NCBI GenBank assembly: GCA_016794525.1
Contig: JAEUJY010000126.1
Coordinates: forward strand, 1 to 64,000
From: Myxococcales bacterium
GTDB lineage: Bacteria; Myxococcota_A; Polyangia; Haliangiales; Haliangiaceae
Length of the DNA stretch: 64,000 nt
Direction of reading: 5' to 3'
The notes below the pieces were generated by a model, which worked only from the letters and a program-made list of their open reading frames with translations, searched no databases and was not told the DNA's origin. Every line of letters starts with the position of its first letter. The stretch's first letter is position 1. Below are positions 8,482 through 19,939 of this stretch, piece after piece. A program made the position numbers and the translations under genes.

Positions 8482-8554
8482 GGGGCCCCGAGGCCGAGCG
8501 TACTCCTGTACGTGAGGCGCTCGGGGGGGACCGGCAACGCCGACCATGGGCCCC
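8482..8554 (+). ncRNA. Candidate structured RNA in the aconitase leader
   Basis: Nested pairing can be drawn by eye. GGGGCCC (8482-8488) pairs with GGGCCCC (8548-8554). Inside it CCGAG (8494-8498) pairs with CTCGG (8520-8524), and inside that CGTAC (8499-8503) pairs with GTACG (8508-8512) around loop TCCT. The fold lies 67-139 bases upstream of the acnA start and reads as a leader structure. It could be a cis-regulatory RNA or an unrelated repeat; only one copy is in the window. Confidence 0.3.
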
Positions 8555-8557
8555 GCA

Positions 8558-8601
8558 GCCGGTCCGGTGGGTCGGGCCCCCGCGTTACGCCGGTCCGGTG
8601 G
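8558..8601 (+). repeat. 13-bp direct repeat before acnA
   Basis: GCCGGTCCGGTGG occurs at 8558-8570 and again at 8589-8601, 31 bp apart, ending 19 bases before the acnA start. The spacing is close to three helical turns, as for a regulator binding one face of the DNA. Confidence 0.4.
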
Positions 8602-8620
8602 ATCGAGTAGAGTCCCCGCC

Positions 8621-11359
<2,739 letters not shown>

Positions 11360-11449
11360 CCGCCGCCGGGGCGCGCCGCGTCGCCGCGCCCGCGCGCGGC
11401 CAGCAGCGCGTACCGCGTCGACCCTGAGAATCGCCTCGCTGGCGCTCGG

Positions 11450-12814
11450 CTAGCGGCGGCCGCGGTACGGCAGCGGGATGCCGAGGCGGCGGGCGCGATC
11501 GGCGAAGGTCGACTTGGCCATGCCCAGCGAGTCGGCGGCCGAGCGCAGCGACCCGTGGCGCTGCAGCGCCTCGACCATCGCGTCCTTGACCATCGCCTCG
11601 TAGCCGGCCAGCGACGCGATCGCCGGCGACAGCGCCGGCGGCGCCGAGGGCGGCACCAGGCCGGGGCCGATCGGCGCGATCGCCGGGTCGATCGGCTGGC
11701 GCCACGCGGTCGGGAACAGGTGCTCGGCCTCGATGATCTCGGTCGAGAACGTCACCGCCCGCAGCACCGCCTGGCGCAGCTCGCGCACGTTGCCCGGCCA
11801 GGTGTGCTCGCGGATCGCGCGGCGCGCGCCCGACGACAGCCGGCGCGGCCCGTGCTCGCGGCCCAGCTCCTCGAGGAACGCCCCGACCAGCTCGTCGAGA
11901 TCGCCGGGGCGCGCCCGCAGCGGCGGCAGCCGCACCAGCACCGTGGCGAGCCGGTGGTACAGGTCGACCCGCAGCGCGCCGCGCTCGGTGCCCAGCCCGC
12001 CGTCGCGGTTGGTCGCGGCGATGACGCGGGCGTCGAAGGGCAGCTCGCCGACGCCGCCGACCGGCCGCACCCGGCGGGTCTCGAGCGCGCGCAGGAGGTG
12101 CGGCTGCTGCGCGAGCGGCAGCTCGCCGAGCTCGTCGAGGAACAGCGTGCCGCCGGTAGCCTGCACGAACACCCCGACGCGATCGCCGATGGCCCCGGTG
12201 AAGGCGCCGCGTTCGTGGCCGAACAGCTCCGAGCCGATCAACTCGCGCGGGATGGCGCCGCAGTTGAGCGCGACGAACGGCCCGTCGGCCCGCCGCGACG
12301 TCTCGTGGATCGCCTGCGCCACCACCTCCTTGCCGGTGCCGGTCTCGCCGAGGATCAGCACGCTGCAGTCGGTGCCGGCGGCGCGCGACGCCAGCTCCAC
12401 CGCGGTGCGCAGGGTCGGATCGCGGCCGACCAGCCGATCGAACCCGGTGCGGACCCGGCACGGCGGGCCCAGCGCGACCAGGTGGGTCAGCCCGACCGTG
12501 AGCACCGTGCCCGGGGTCAGCTCGGCGCTCTCGACCCGCCGGTCGTTGATGAACGTGCCGTTGCGGCTGCCGGAGTCGCGCACGAACCACGCCCCGCCCC
12601 GCCGCTCGAGCACGCAGTGCACCCGCGACACGCACGGGTCGGCCAGCGCGATGTCACAGTTCTCGCCCTTGCCCACCACGTAGCGCCGGTCGTCGGCCAG
12701 CGGGATCTCGACGCCGGTGCGCGCCTCGCGCAGCGCCGCCACGCGGCCGAACCCACGCCGGGCGGTCGGCCCCGACTGCGTCACCGGACTCCCGTCGCGC
12801 GGCTCGGCTTTCAT
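11450..12814 (-). CDS. FHA-domain sigma-54-dependent transcriptional activator
   Basis: 454 aa from ATG 12814. An N-terminal FHA domain (residues ~35-115; [16 protein letters not shown] and RNGTFIN) recognises phosphothreonine. An AAA+ sigma-54 interaction domain follows: Walker A GETGTGKE at 156-163, GAFTGA loop at 203-208, Walker [10 protein letters not shown] at 223-231. A Fis-type HTH is at the C-terminus (~420-450, [20 protein letters not shown]). FHA-fused enhancer-binding proteins are typical of myxobacteria, where Ser/Thr kinases control them. The PEGA kinase at 26.5 kb could in principle be a partner, but nothing here proves it. A dense cluster of GGACA half-sites lies 140-230 bp upstream of its start. 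Confidence 0.93.
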   Translation of the reverse strand: MKAEPRDGSPVTQSGPTARRGFGRVAALREARTGVEIPLADDRRYVVGKGENCDIALADPCVSRVHCVLERRGGAWFVRDSGSRNGTFINDRRVESAELTPGTVLTVGLTHLVALGPPCRVRTGFDRLVGRDPTLRTAVELASRAAGTDCSVLILGETGTGKEVVAQAIHETSRRADGPFVALNCGAIPRELIGSELFGHERGAFTGAIGDRVGVFVQATGGTLFLDELGELPLAQQPHLLRALETRRVRPVGGVGELPFDARVIAATNRDGGLGTERGALRVDLYHRLATVLVRLPPLRARPGDLDELVGAFLEELGREHGPRRLSSGARRAIREHTWPGNVRELRQAVLRAVTFSTEIIEAEHLFPTAWRQPIDPAIAPIGPGLVPPSAPPALSPAIASLAGYEAMVKDAMVEALQRHGSLRSAADSLGMAKSTFADRARRLGIPLPYRGRR

Positions 12815-12952
12815 CTCCACCGCGCTATCGGCCACCCCGGGCGGCGGTTGCGTGTAGAGCGTCCGGCCACCCACGATTCCGTCCAGCACCATCATGGGCG
12901 GCGCCCAGAGCACGGCGGATGCCAAGCCCAAGCCGGCGAGATCACGTAGCGC

Positions 12953-13011
12953 GGCTGTCCGGAGTGGCCGGGCGCGTCCGGGTTTCGGACAAATCCGGCC
13001 GGACACCGGAC
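12953..13011. promoter_or_regulatory. Cluster of TGTCC/GGACA half-sites
   Basis: TGTCC or GGACA occurs at 12956-12960, 12987-12991, 13001-13005 and 13007-13011, with two more in the adjoining palindrome at 13019-13038. GGCTGTCCGG (12953-12962) is the exact inverse of CCGGACAGCC (13006-13015). The cluster lies upstream of the FHA activator gene and could be its enhancer-type binding region, or long-range base pairing in an RNA. Confidence 0.4.
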
Positions 13012-13012
13012 A

Positions 13013-13045
13013 GCCGGCGCTGTCCGGGCCCGGACAGCGGCCGGC
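13013..13045 (-). terminator. Large hairpin directly after the lipoprotein stop
   Basis: GCTGTCCGGGCCCGGACAGC (13019-13038) is a perfect 20-bp palindrome. It is extended by GCCGGC (13013-13018) pairing with GCCGGC (13040-13045) across one bulged G. It starts at the base next to the stop codon of the minus-strand lipoprotein gene. No T run follows, so it is either a T-less terminator or a protein site. Confidence 0.45.
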
Positions 13046-13777
13046 TCACCCGCCGCCGACGACGTGGCGCTGGTAGGTGTTCTGCAGCTCGTCCTGGATC
13101 ACGGTCGCGGTCCCGGCGGCGCGCACCTCGAGCGGCGCCGCCAGCGTGCGCACCTGGTAGCGCCAGCCAGCCGGCGGCGCCAGCCGGGCCCCGAGCCCGG
13201 GCAGCGCCGCCTCGGTCAGCGCCGGGTCGACGATCTGCGCGTACGACTGCATCACGTAGACCGCGCCGTCGGGCGCGACCAGCTCGTAGATCTCGGCGCC
13301 GGCGAAGAACGTGAACGCGGTGTCGCGCGCGACCGTGCGCGGCGTGTACGGCGCGTTGCCGAGCTGGCTGATCGGGAAGCGCACCGTGGCCAGGAGCCGC
13401 ATCTCGAGGTCGCCGAACCAGCGGTGCTCGGCGGTCGGCAGCGCGAACGCGACGACGGTGTCGAGCACCCAGTGGCGCGGGCCGTTCATCACCACCATGA
13501 ACGCGCCGAGCTGCTGCTGGATGGCCGACGGGTCGAGCGCCGTCCACGCCGCCGCCGGGCAGTCGCTCAGCCCCTGCGTGCCCCACACCTGCGCCTCGAC
13601 CTGATCGCCGGTGATGAACACCGGCAGCACCTCGCAGTAGCGGGCGCCGCGCACGCTGACCGCCGCGTCGATCTCCGCCGCGTCGACGGCCGGCGGCGCG
13701 TCGACGCCCGCGCCCGGGCGATCATCCCCGCAGGCAGCGGCGAGCAGCAACGACAGCACGAGCGCGCGGCGGGACAT
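13046..13777 (-). CDS. Lipoprotein of unknown function
   Basis: 243 aa from ATG 13777, chosen for the signal MSRRALVLSLLLAAAC (lipobox Cys at residue 16); the frame extends 14 codons upstream without one. An Asp/Ala linker (VDAPPAVDAAEIDAAV) follows. The rest looks like a mixed alpha/beta globular domain: YCEVLPVFITGDQVEAQVWG near its start, an HWVLDTVVAFALP stretch, then aromatic-rich FTFFAGAEIYELVAPDGAVY. I do not recognise the domain. Two Cys (near residues 47 and 67) could form a disulfide. Probably tethered to a membrane and facing the periplasm or outside. Confidence 0.7.
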   Translation of the reverse strand: MSRRALVLSLLLAAACGDDRPGAGVDAPPAVDAAEIDAAVSVRGARYCEVLPVFITGDQVEAQVWGTQGLSDCPAAAWTALDPSAIQQQLGAFMVVMNGPRHWVLDTVVAFALPTAEHRWFGDLEMRLLATVRFPISQLGNAPYTPRTVARDTAFTFFAGAEIYELVAPDGAVYVMQSYAQIVDPALTEAALPGLGARLAPPAGWRYQVRTLAAPLEVRAAGTATVIQDELQNTYQRHVVGGG

Positions 13778-13818
13778 CACCGCCAGCGTACCGCGGGACC
13801 GGCGCGCCCTGCCACGCA

Positions 13819-16800
13819 CTACGGGTACTGGCGGGTCGCCGGCGTGCCGGTCGAGAACTTGGTGCGCACGACCGCCATGCCGTCCTGGACCAGCGGCACG
13901 CGGGTGTTGAAGCGGGCGATGCCGATCGAGCCGCCGCCCCCGCCGGCGTCGGCGCTGCCGCCGAAGCTACCGGAGACCGGGCACCCGGCGCCAGCCCCCG
14001 GACAGGTCTCGAGCCCACCGGCGCCGCCGGCCGCGCCCGTCGACGTGCCGCCCGGCGCGGCCGCGCCGCCGGGGCCGTTGAAGTCGCCGTCCTTGCCGTG
14101 GTGCCCGGCGGTGCCGTTGCCAGCCGCGGCGCCGCCACCGCCCTTGGTCGAGACGATGGAGCTCGCCGCCAGCGACACGGTCGGCGCCTCGAGCAGCACG
14201 CCGCCACCCGAGCCACCACCACCGCCGCCGATGAAGAGGCCGGTCGGCGTGGTGCCCGACTCGCCGCCGCCGCCGGTGGCGTTGATGACGCCGGTGGAGG
14301 TCACGGTGATGCTGCTGCGGCTGACGATCTCGATGACGCCGCCGCCGGCGCCGCCCGACGACGAGTCCGCGAAGCCGACCTGCGCCGACGACTGCGAGGT
14401 GTAACCGCCCGTGCAGCCACCCACCAGCGGCACCAGGTCGAGGTCGCCGTACGCGGCGCCCGCCGGGCCCGCCGGGATGCCGGTCGATGAACCACCGGTC
14501 GCGCCGCTGCCCCAGTTGCCGCCGCCGCCGCCGCCCGACGACACCGTGCCGCCGCTGCCACCGCTCGAGCCAGCGCCGCCGACGCACGCCCCGCTGGTCT
14601 GGGCGCCCGGGCCGCGGGTCAAGAAGTCCGCCGACACGTCGATCGTGCCGCTGATGCTGACGGCCCCGTAGATCAGGAACACCGGCGCGGCGGTGCCGGT
14701 GATCTTCAGCGTGCCCTGGATGTTCATCGACGCGCCGCGCACGACGCGGCCGACGCCGGCCACCGACGCCTGCGGCGGCAGCGCGCCCTGGAAGCCGGCC
14801 ATCGCGCCGGTGCTGGTGTTGAGCGTGCAGGTGGTCGCCGCCGGGCACACGATCGCCGGCGCGGTCGCCGCCATGTCGAGGTAGGTCGACAGCTCGCTGG
14901 TCGCGGTGTCGTTGCTGGGCTTGATCTCGAGGCACTTCTCGACGCCAGACGCGCAACCCATCGAGCACGCCAGCTGCAGCGTGCGCTGGCCGGTGGCCGA
15001 GCACGCGGTGTACGTCTCGGTGGCCTCGGCGCAGACCTCGGCCTGGGTGCGGTCGCACTGGTCGAAGGTCGCGGTGACCGTGGTCGCCGCGGTGACGGTC
15101 GTCGTGCAGGTGCCGGTGCCCGAGCAGCCGCCGCCCGACCAGCCGAAGAACACGTCGCCCGCCGTCGGCGTCGCGCTCAGCGTCACCATCGTGCCGTGGT
15201 TGACGGTCTCGGTGCAGTCGGTGCCGCAGCTGATCGCGCCGGCCGGCAGCGTCGACGTGACCGTGCCGGTGCCGAACCCGTTCCTGGCGACCGTCAGCAC
15301 CCAGGTCTTGAGCACGAACGTCGCGGTCACCGACCGCGCCGCGTCCATCGTGACGGTGCAGGTGGTCATCGTGCCGCTGCAGCTGCCGCCGCTCCAGCCG
15401 GTGAAGTCCGACGTGGTGGCGTTGGCCGTCGCGGTCAGCGTGACCATCGTCCCGTGGGCGTAGGCCTCGGTGCCGTCGGTCGGCGCGTTGATGCCCACCG
15501 GGTTCGACGTGACGGTGCCGGTGCCGGTGCCGCTCACGGTCACGGTCAGCGTCTTGTCGGTGCGCTTGAAGTCGGCGCTGACCGTCCGGTCGGTGGTCAT
15601 CGTGACCGAGCAGCTCGCGCCGCTGCACGCGCCGCCCCAGGCGACGAACTGCGAGTCGGCGCCGGCCAGCTGGCTGAGCACGACGACCTGGCCGTGGTTG
15701 TAGGTGGCCGACTGGGTGGCGCACGCGGTGCCGCAGCTGATGCCGGTGACGTCGGAGGTGACGGTGCCGGCGCCGGCGCCCGCCTTGTTGAGCGTGAGCG
15801 TGTAGGTCTTGAGGTTGAAGGTCGCGGTGACCGAGCGCGCCTGATCCATCGTCACCGTGCAGCTGGTCATCGTGCCGGTGCAGGCGCCGGCCCAGCCGGC
15901 GAAGTTCGACGTCGCGGCGGTCGCGGCCGCGGTCAGCGTCACCATCGTCCCGTGCGCGTAGGCCTCGGTGGTGTCGCCGGGCGCGCTGATGCCGGCCGGC
16001 GTCGAGACCACCGTGCCGGTGCCGGTGCCGTTGAGCGACACCGTCAGCGTCTTGTCGCCCTCGAACGCGGCGCTGACGTTGCGCGCCTGCGACATCGTGA
16101 CGGTGCAGCTGCCGGTGCCGGTGCAGCCCTCGCCGCTCCAGCCCAGGAACACGACGCCCGGCATCGTGGTGGCGGCCAGCTGCACGCTCTGGTTGAAGCT
16201 GAAGCCGGCCGAGCACGTCGGGCCGCAGTTGATGCCGGCCGGCGTCGAGGTCACGGTGCCGAGGTTGGTGCTGGTGCCGGTCTTGGTGACCGCGAGCGTG
16301 AACTGCTGGAGCGTGAACGCCGCGGTGACCGACTTGGCGCCGTCGACGAAGACGTCGCACGAGCCGACGCCGGGGCAGCCGGCGACGCCAGCCCAGCTGG
16401 TGAAGTTCGAGCCGGCGCTGGCCGACGCGGTCAGCGTCACGGTGGTGCCGTAGGCGTAGGCCGCGGCCGGCGTCGTCGGGGCGTTGATGCCGGTCGGCAC
16501 CGACGTGACCGTGCCCGAGCCGGTGCCGCCGTTGACCGCGACCGAGACGGTGTGCGAGCGGATCGCGAAGGTCGCGGTGACCGCCTGCGCCTGGTTCATG
16601 CGCACGGTGCAGGTGGTGGCCGCGCCGCTGCAGCCGCCCCCCGACCAGCCGGTGAACGTCGCCGCCGCCGGGATCGGCACCGACGCGGTGAGGTCGACGA
16701 ACGTGTCGAACGGGTAGCCCTGCGCGCAGTCGCCGCCGCAGTCGACGCCGGCCGGGCTCGACAGCACGCGGCCGTAGCTGGCGCCGGTCCCGGCGCGCGA

Positions 16801-19698
16801 CACGGTCAGCGGCTGATCGGCCTCGAAGGTGGCGGTGACGGTGGTGGCGGCGGTGACGGTCACGACGCAGGCGCCGGCGCCGCTGCAGCCGCCGCCCGAC
16901 CAGCCGATGAAGGTCGCGCCCGAGGCCGCCGACGCCATCAGCGTCAGCTGGCTGCCGTAGTTGACCGACTCGGTGCAGTCGGCGCCGCAGCTGATGCCGG
17001 CCGGCGTCGACGTCACGGTGCCCTGGGCCGCGCCCGAGCCGGCGCGGCTGACGGTGAGCAGGTGGGTCGTGAGCGTGAACGTCGCCTGGACGGTGCGCGC
17101 CGCGGTCATCGTGACGGTGCAGGTGCCGGTGCCGCTGCAGCCGCCGCCCGACCAGCCGCCAAACACCGAGCCGGTGCTGGGCGTGGCGGTCAGCACGACC
17201 ATCGCGCCGTGGGTGTACGGCTGGGCGCAGTCCGACGGGCAGTTGATGCCGGTCGGCGCCGAGGTGACCGAGCCCGCGCCGTTGCCGGCGAGCGTGACGG
17301 TCAGCGCGCGATCGTTCTGGAACGTCGCCGTGACGGTGGCGGCGGCGGTGATGGTGACGTTGCACGCGCCGGTGCCGCTGCAGCCCCCGCCCGACCAGCC
17401 GGTGAACGTGGCGCCGGCGTCGGGGGTCGCGGTCAGCGCGACCATCGTGCCGTAGTCGAAGGCCTCGGTGCAGTCGGTGCCGCAGCTGATGCCGACCGGG
17501 TTCGACTCGATCGTGCCGCCGCCGTCCCCCGCGCGGGCGGCGGTCAGCGTGTACGGCACCAGCGCGAACGCCGCGATCGCGTTGGTGGCGCCCGCGACGG
17601 TGACCACGCAGGTCGGGCTGGTGCCCGAGCACGCGCCGCTCCAGCCGGTGAACGTCGCCGCGCCGGCGGTGACCGACGCGGTCAGCGTCACCATCGTGCC
17701 GACGCCGAAGTTCTCGGAGCAGTCGTTGCCGCAGGCGATGCCGGCCGGCGCCGACGTGACCGTGCCGTACAGCGCGCCGGTCCCGGTCTTGGTGACGGTC
17801 AGCGCCTCGTTGAGCGTGAACGTCGCGGTGATGGTCTTGGCGGCGTCGACCGTGACGACGCACGTGCCGCTGCCGCCGCAGCCGCCGCCGGTCCACCCGG
17901 CGAAGGTGCTGCCGGCGCCGGCGGTCGCGGTCAGCGTCACCTGGGTGCCGAACGCGTAGGGCTCGTCGCAGTCGTTGGTGGCGGTGTTGCACGTGATGCC
18001 GGCGGGGGCCGAGGTCACGGCGCCGGTGCCGGCGGCGTTGCCGGCGCGCACGACCGCCAAGGTGTAGTTGTCGAGCGTGAAGTTGGCGGTGACCGCGGTG
18101 TCGCCGCCCAGCGTCACGACGCAGCTGCCGGTGCCGGAGCAGCTGCCGCCGTTCCAGCCGGCGAAGGTCGCGCCGCTGGCGGCGGTCGCGGTCAGCGTGA
18201 CCGACTGGCCGAACTGGTACGGCTCGCTGCAGTCGGCGCCGCAGCTGATCCCCATCGGGCTCGACGTGACCGTGCCCAGCGACGCGCCGGTGCCCGAGCG
18301 CGAGACCGACAGCGTGTACTGGTTGAGCATGAACGTCGCGGTGACGCTCTGCGCGCCGGAGATCGTGACGACGCAGTTGCCGGTGCCGGCGCAGCCGGCG
18401 CCCGCCCAGCCCATGAACGACGCCCCGGGCGCGGTGGTCGCCGACAGCGTGACGACCGTGTTCGCGTCGTAGAGCTCGTCGCAGTCGGCGCCGCAGTTGA
18501 TGCCGGTCGGCGTCGAGGTCACGGTGCCCAGCGCCGTGGCGTTGCCGGCCTTGGCGACGGTCAGCGGGTAGCGGTTGAGCGCGAAGCCGGCGCCGACGGT
18601 GCGGGCGCCGGTCATCGTCACGACGCAGGCGCCGAGCCCGGTGCAGCTGGGATCGGACCAGCCGGTGAACGCCGACACCGCGTCGGGGGTGGCGGTCAGC
18701 GTCACCTGGGTGCCGTGGTCGTAGACCTCGTCGCAGTCGGCGCCGCAGCTGATGCCCGCGGGGTTCGACGCGATCGCGCCGCCGCCGGCGCCCGAGCGGG
18801 TCGTCGTCAGCGTGTAGCGCTTGAGCTCGAAGTTGGCGGTGACCGCGACCACCGCGTTGACGGTGACCATGCAGGCGCCGGTGCCGCTGCACATGCCGCC
18901 CCAGCCGACGAAGTTGGAGTCGGGGTCCGGCGTCGCGGTGAGCGACACCATCGCGCCGGCGCTGTAGACCTGATCGCAGTCGACGCCGCAGTCGATGCCG
19001 GCCGGCGACGACGTGACCAGGCCGTGGCCGTTGCCGTTCTTGCTGACGGTGACCGTGTAGTTGAGGACGAACGGCGCGTCGATCACCTCGTCCTGCGTGA
19101 CGGTGAAGGTGCACGGGCCGGTGCCGGTGCAGCCGACGTCGTTCCAGCCGGCGAACAGCGACGGCGCGACCGCGGCCGGCGTCAGCGTCACCTGGGTGCC
19201 GTAGGGGACGGTGGCGTCGCAGGTGCCGGGGCACGCGATGCCGCCGACGTTGGCCGTCACCATGCCAACGCCGTTGCCGGTCGGCGTGATCGTGACGTGG
19301 TGCTGCGCGATGTCGAAGCTGGCGGTGACCGAGGTGTCCTCGGACAGCGTGAACGAGCAGGTCGGCGTGCTGCCGGTGCACGCGCCGCCCCAGCCGGCGA
19401 AGGTCGCGCCGGTGTCGGGGGTCGCGGTCAGGGTCACCAGCGTGCCGATCGGGAACGCCGCCATGCAGGTCGACCCGCAGTCGATCATCGCGCCGCCGGC
19501 GGTGTTCGACGCGACCGCGCCGGTCGCGGTGCCGCTGCGGATGACCGTCAGCGTCGCGGTCGGCACGCCGTCGATCGACGCGTCGACCGGCGGCCCGTCG
19601 GGGCCGACCACGTCAGGGGGCATGTCGAACTGACAGCCGGCGAACACCACGGACACCAGGAGCAACGTCGCCACGATGCGACAAGACCGAACCACCAT
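13819..19698 (-). CDS. Giant lipoprotein with 18 InlB-like beta repeats and Gly-rich C-terminus
   Basis: 1959 aa. Lipoprotein signal MVVRSCRIVATLLLVSVVFAGC (Cys at residue 22), a short Asp/Pro linker, then 18 tandem units of ~80 residues. Each runs: beta strand, GxGxGxVTSxPxGIxCGxDCxExY, GTxVTLTATPxxGxxFxGWSGxxCSGTGxCxVTM, ATVTATF. This is the divergent InlB B-repeat/bacterial-repeat type seen in secreted adhesin-like proteins. Most units carry two Cys pairs; units 13, 15 and 17 lack the first. A Cys-rich stretch follows (CDRTQAEVCAEATETYTACS). The last ~400 residues form a Gly/Ser-rich parallel-beta-like region with long GGGGGG tracts. Likely a long surface filament or adhesin. The start ATG at 19698 leads directly into the signal peptide. 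Confidence 0.85.
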   Translation of the reverse strand: MVVRSCRIVATLLLVSVVFAGCQFDMPPDVVGPDGPPVDASIDGVPTATLTVIRSGTATGAVASNTAGGAMIDCGSTCMAAFPIGTLVTLTATPDTGATFAGWGGACTGSTPTCSFTLSEDTSVTASFDIAQHHVTITPTGNGVGMVTANVGGIACPGTCDATVPYGTQVTLTPAAVAPSLFAGWNDVGCTGTGPCTFTVTQDEVIDAPFVLNYTVTVSKNGNGHGLVTSSPAGIDCGVDCDQVYSAGAMVSLTATPDPDSNFVGWGGMCSGTGACMVTVNAVVAVTANFELKRYTLTTTRSGAGGGAIASNPAGISCGADCDEVYDHGTQVTLTATPDAVSAFTGWSDPSCTGLGACVVTMTGARTVGAGFALNRYPLTVAKAGNATALGTVTSTPTGINCGADCDELYDANTVVTLSATTAPGASFMGWAGAGCAGTGNCVVTISGAQSVTATFMLNQYTLSVSRSGTGASLGTVTSSPMGISCGADCSEPYQFGQSVTLTATAASGATFAGWNGGSCSGTGSCVVTLGGDTAVTANFTLDNYTLAVVRAGNAAGTGAVTSAPAGITCNTATNDCDEPYAFGTQVTLTATAGAGSTFAGWTGGGCGGSGTCVVTVDAAKTITATFTLNEALTVTKTGTGALYGTVTSAPAGIACGNDCSENFGVGTMVTLTASVTAGAATFTGWSGACSGTSPTCVVTVAGATNAIAAFALVPYTLTAARAGDGGGTIESNPVGISCGTDCTEAFDYGTMVALTATPDAGATFTGWSGGGCSGTGACNVTITAAATVTATFQNDRALTVTLAGNGAGSVTSAPTGINCPSDCAQPYTHGAMVVLTATPSTGSVFGGWSGGGCSGTGTCTVTMTAARTVQATFTLTTHLLTVSRAGSGAAQGTVTSTPAGISCGADCTESVNYGSQLTLMASAASGATFIGWSGGGCSGAGACVVTVTAATTVTATFEADQPLTVSRAGTGASYGRVLSSPAGVDCGGDCAQGYPFDTFVDLTASVPIPAAATFTGWSGGGCSGAATTCTVRMNQAQAVTATFAIRSHTVSVAVNGGTGSGTVTSVPTGINAPTTPAAAYAYGTTVTLTASASAGSNFTSWAGVAGCPGVGSCDVFVDGAKSVTAAFTLQQFTLAVTKTGTSTNLGTVTSTPAGINCGPTCSAGFSFNQSVQLAATTMPGVVFLGWSGEGCTGTGSCTVTMSQARNVSAAFEGDKTLTVSLNGTGTGTVVSTPAGISAPGDTTEAYAHGTMVTLTAAATAATSNFAGWAGACTGTMTSCTVTMDQARSVTATFNLKTYTLTLNKAGAGAGTVTSDVTGISCGTACATQSATYNHGQVVVLSQLAGADSQFVAWGGACSGASCSVTMTTDRTVSADFKRTDKTLTVTVSGTGTGTVTSNPVGINAPTDGTEAYAHGTMVTLTATANATTSDFTGWSGGSCSGTMTTCTVTMDAARSVTATFVLKTWVLTVARNGFGTGTVTSTLPAGAISCGTDCTETVNHGTMVTLSATPTAGDVFFGWSGGGCSGTGTCTTTVTAATTVTATFDQCDRTQAEVCAEATETYTACSATGQRTLQLACSMGCASGVEKCLEIKPSNDTATSELSTYLDMAATAPAIVCPAATTCTLNTSTGAMAGFQGALPPQASVAGVGRVVRGASMNIQGTLKITGTAAPVFLIYGAVSISGTIDVSADFLTRGPGAQTSGACVGGAGSSGGSGGTVSSGGGGGGNWGSGATGGSSTGIPAGPAGAAYGDLDLVPLVGGCTGGYTSQSSAQVGFADSSSGGAGGGVIEIVSRSSITVTSTGVINATGGGGESGTTPTGLFIGGGGGGSGGGVLLEAPTVSLAASSIVSTKGGGGAAAGNGTAGHHGKDGDFNGPGGAAAPGGTSTGAAGGAGGLETCPGAGAGCPVSGSFGGSADAGGGGGSIGIARFNTRVPLVQDGMAVVRTKFSTGTPATRQYP
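15058..19560 (-). repeat. 18 tandem ~240-bp coding repeats
   Basis: This is the DNA encoding the 18 InlB-like units. Neighbouring copies share short stretches but are diverged, so the array is old or under selection for protein structure. The C-terminal units pair up: 15 resembles 17 and 16 resembles 18, suggesting duplication of a two-unit block. Confidence 0.75.
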
Positions 19699-19886
19699 GC
19701 GCGCACGCTAGCGTGCGGAGAGATACAGGATCAAGCGCCAACGATGGCGCGTCGACGAAACCGCCACGCCGCGCGCCCGTCGACGGTGCCGACGTGCTCC
19801 CGCGCACGTCGACCGCAGCCGCCCGCGCCGCCACTCCACCGACGTGCGGCCGCGGCGCCACGTCCGCACCGGTCCCGAAACGGCGA

Positions 19887-19908
19887 ACGCCCAGCCGAGG
19901 CTGGGCGT
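19887..19908 (-). terminator. Hairpin after the Cys-rich lipoprotein gene
   Basis: ACGCCCAGCC (19887-19896) pairs perfectly with GGCTGGGCGT (19899-19908), about 30 bases past the stop of the minus-strand gene at 19940. Transcribed leftward it is followed by a short mixed T stretch. Likely an intrinsic terminator, which fits the 241-bp gap before the next promoter-proximal gene. Confidence 0.5.
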
Positions 19909-19939
19909 CCGTGAGCGACGAGGCCGCGCTAGGCGCGAA

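Noticed and set aside
8546-8620. Longer N-terminus for aconitase
   Set aside because: Family members start at about MSEVDSF; the extra codons cover a structured leader with direct repeats and have no family resemblance.
15196-19914. A 1572-residue plus-strand open frame opposite the giant lipoprotein
   Set aside because: It is a GC-bias shadow: Arg/Gly/Ala-rich, no domain, no start signal, and the opposite frame has a clear signal peptide and repeats.
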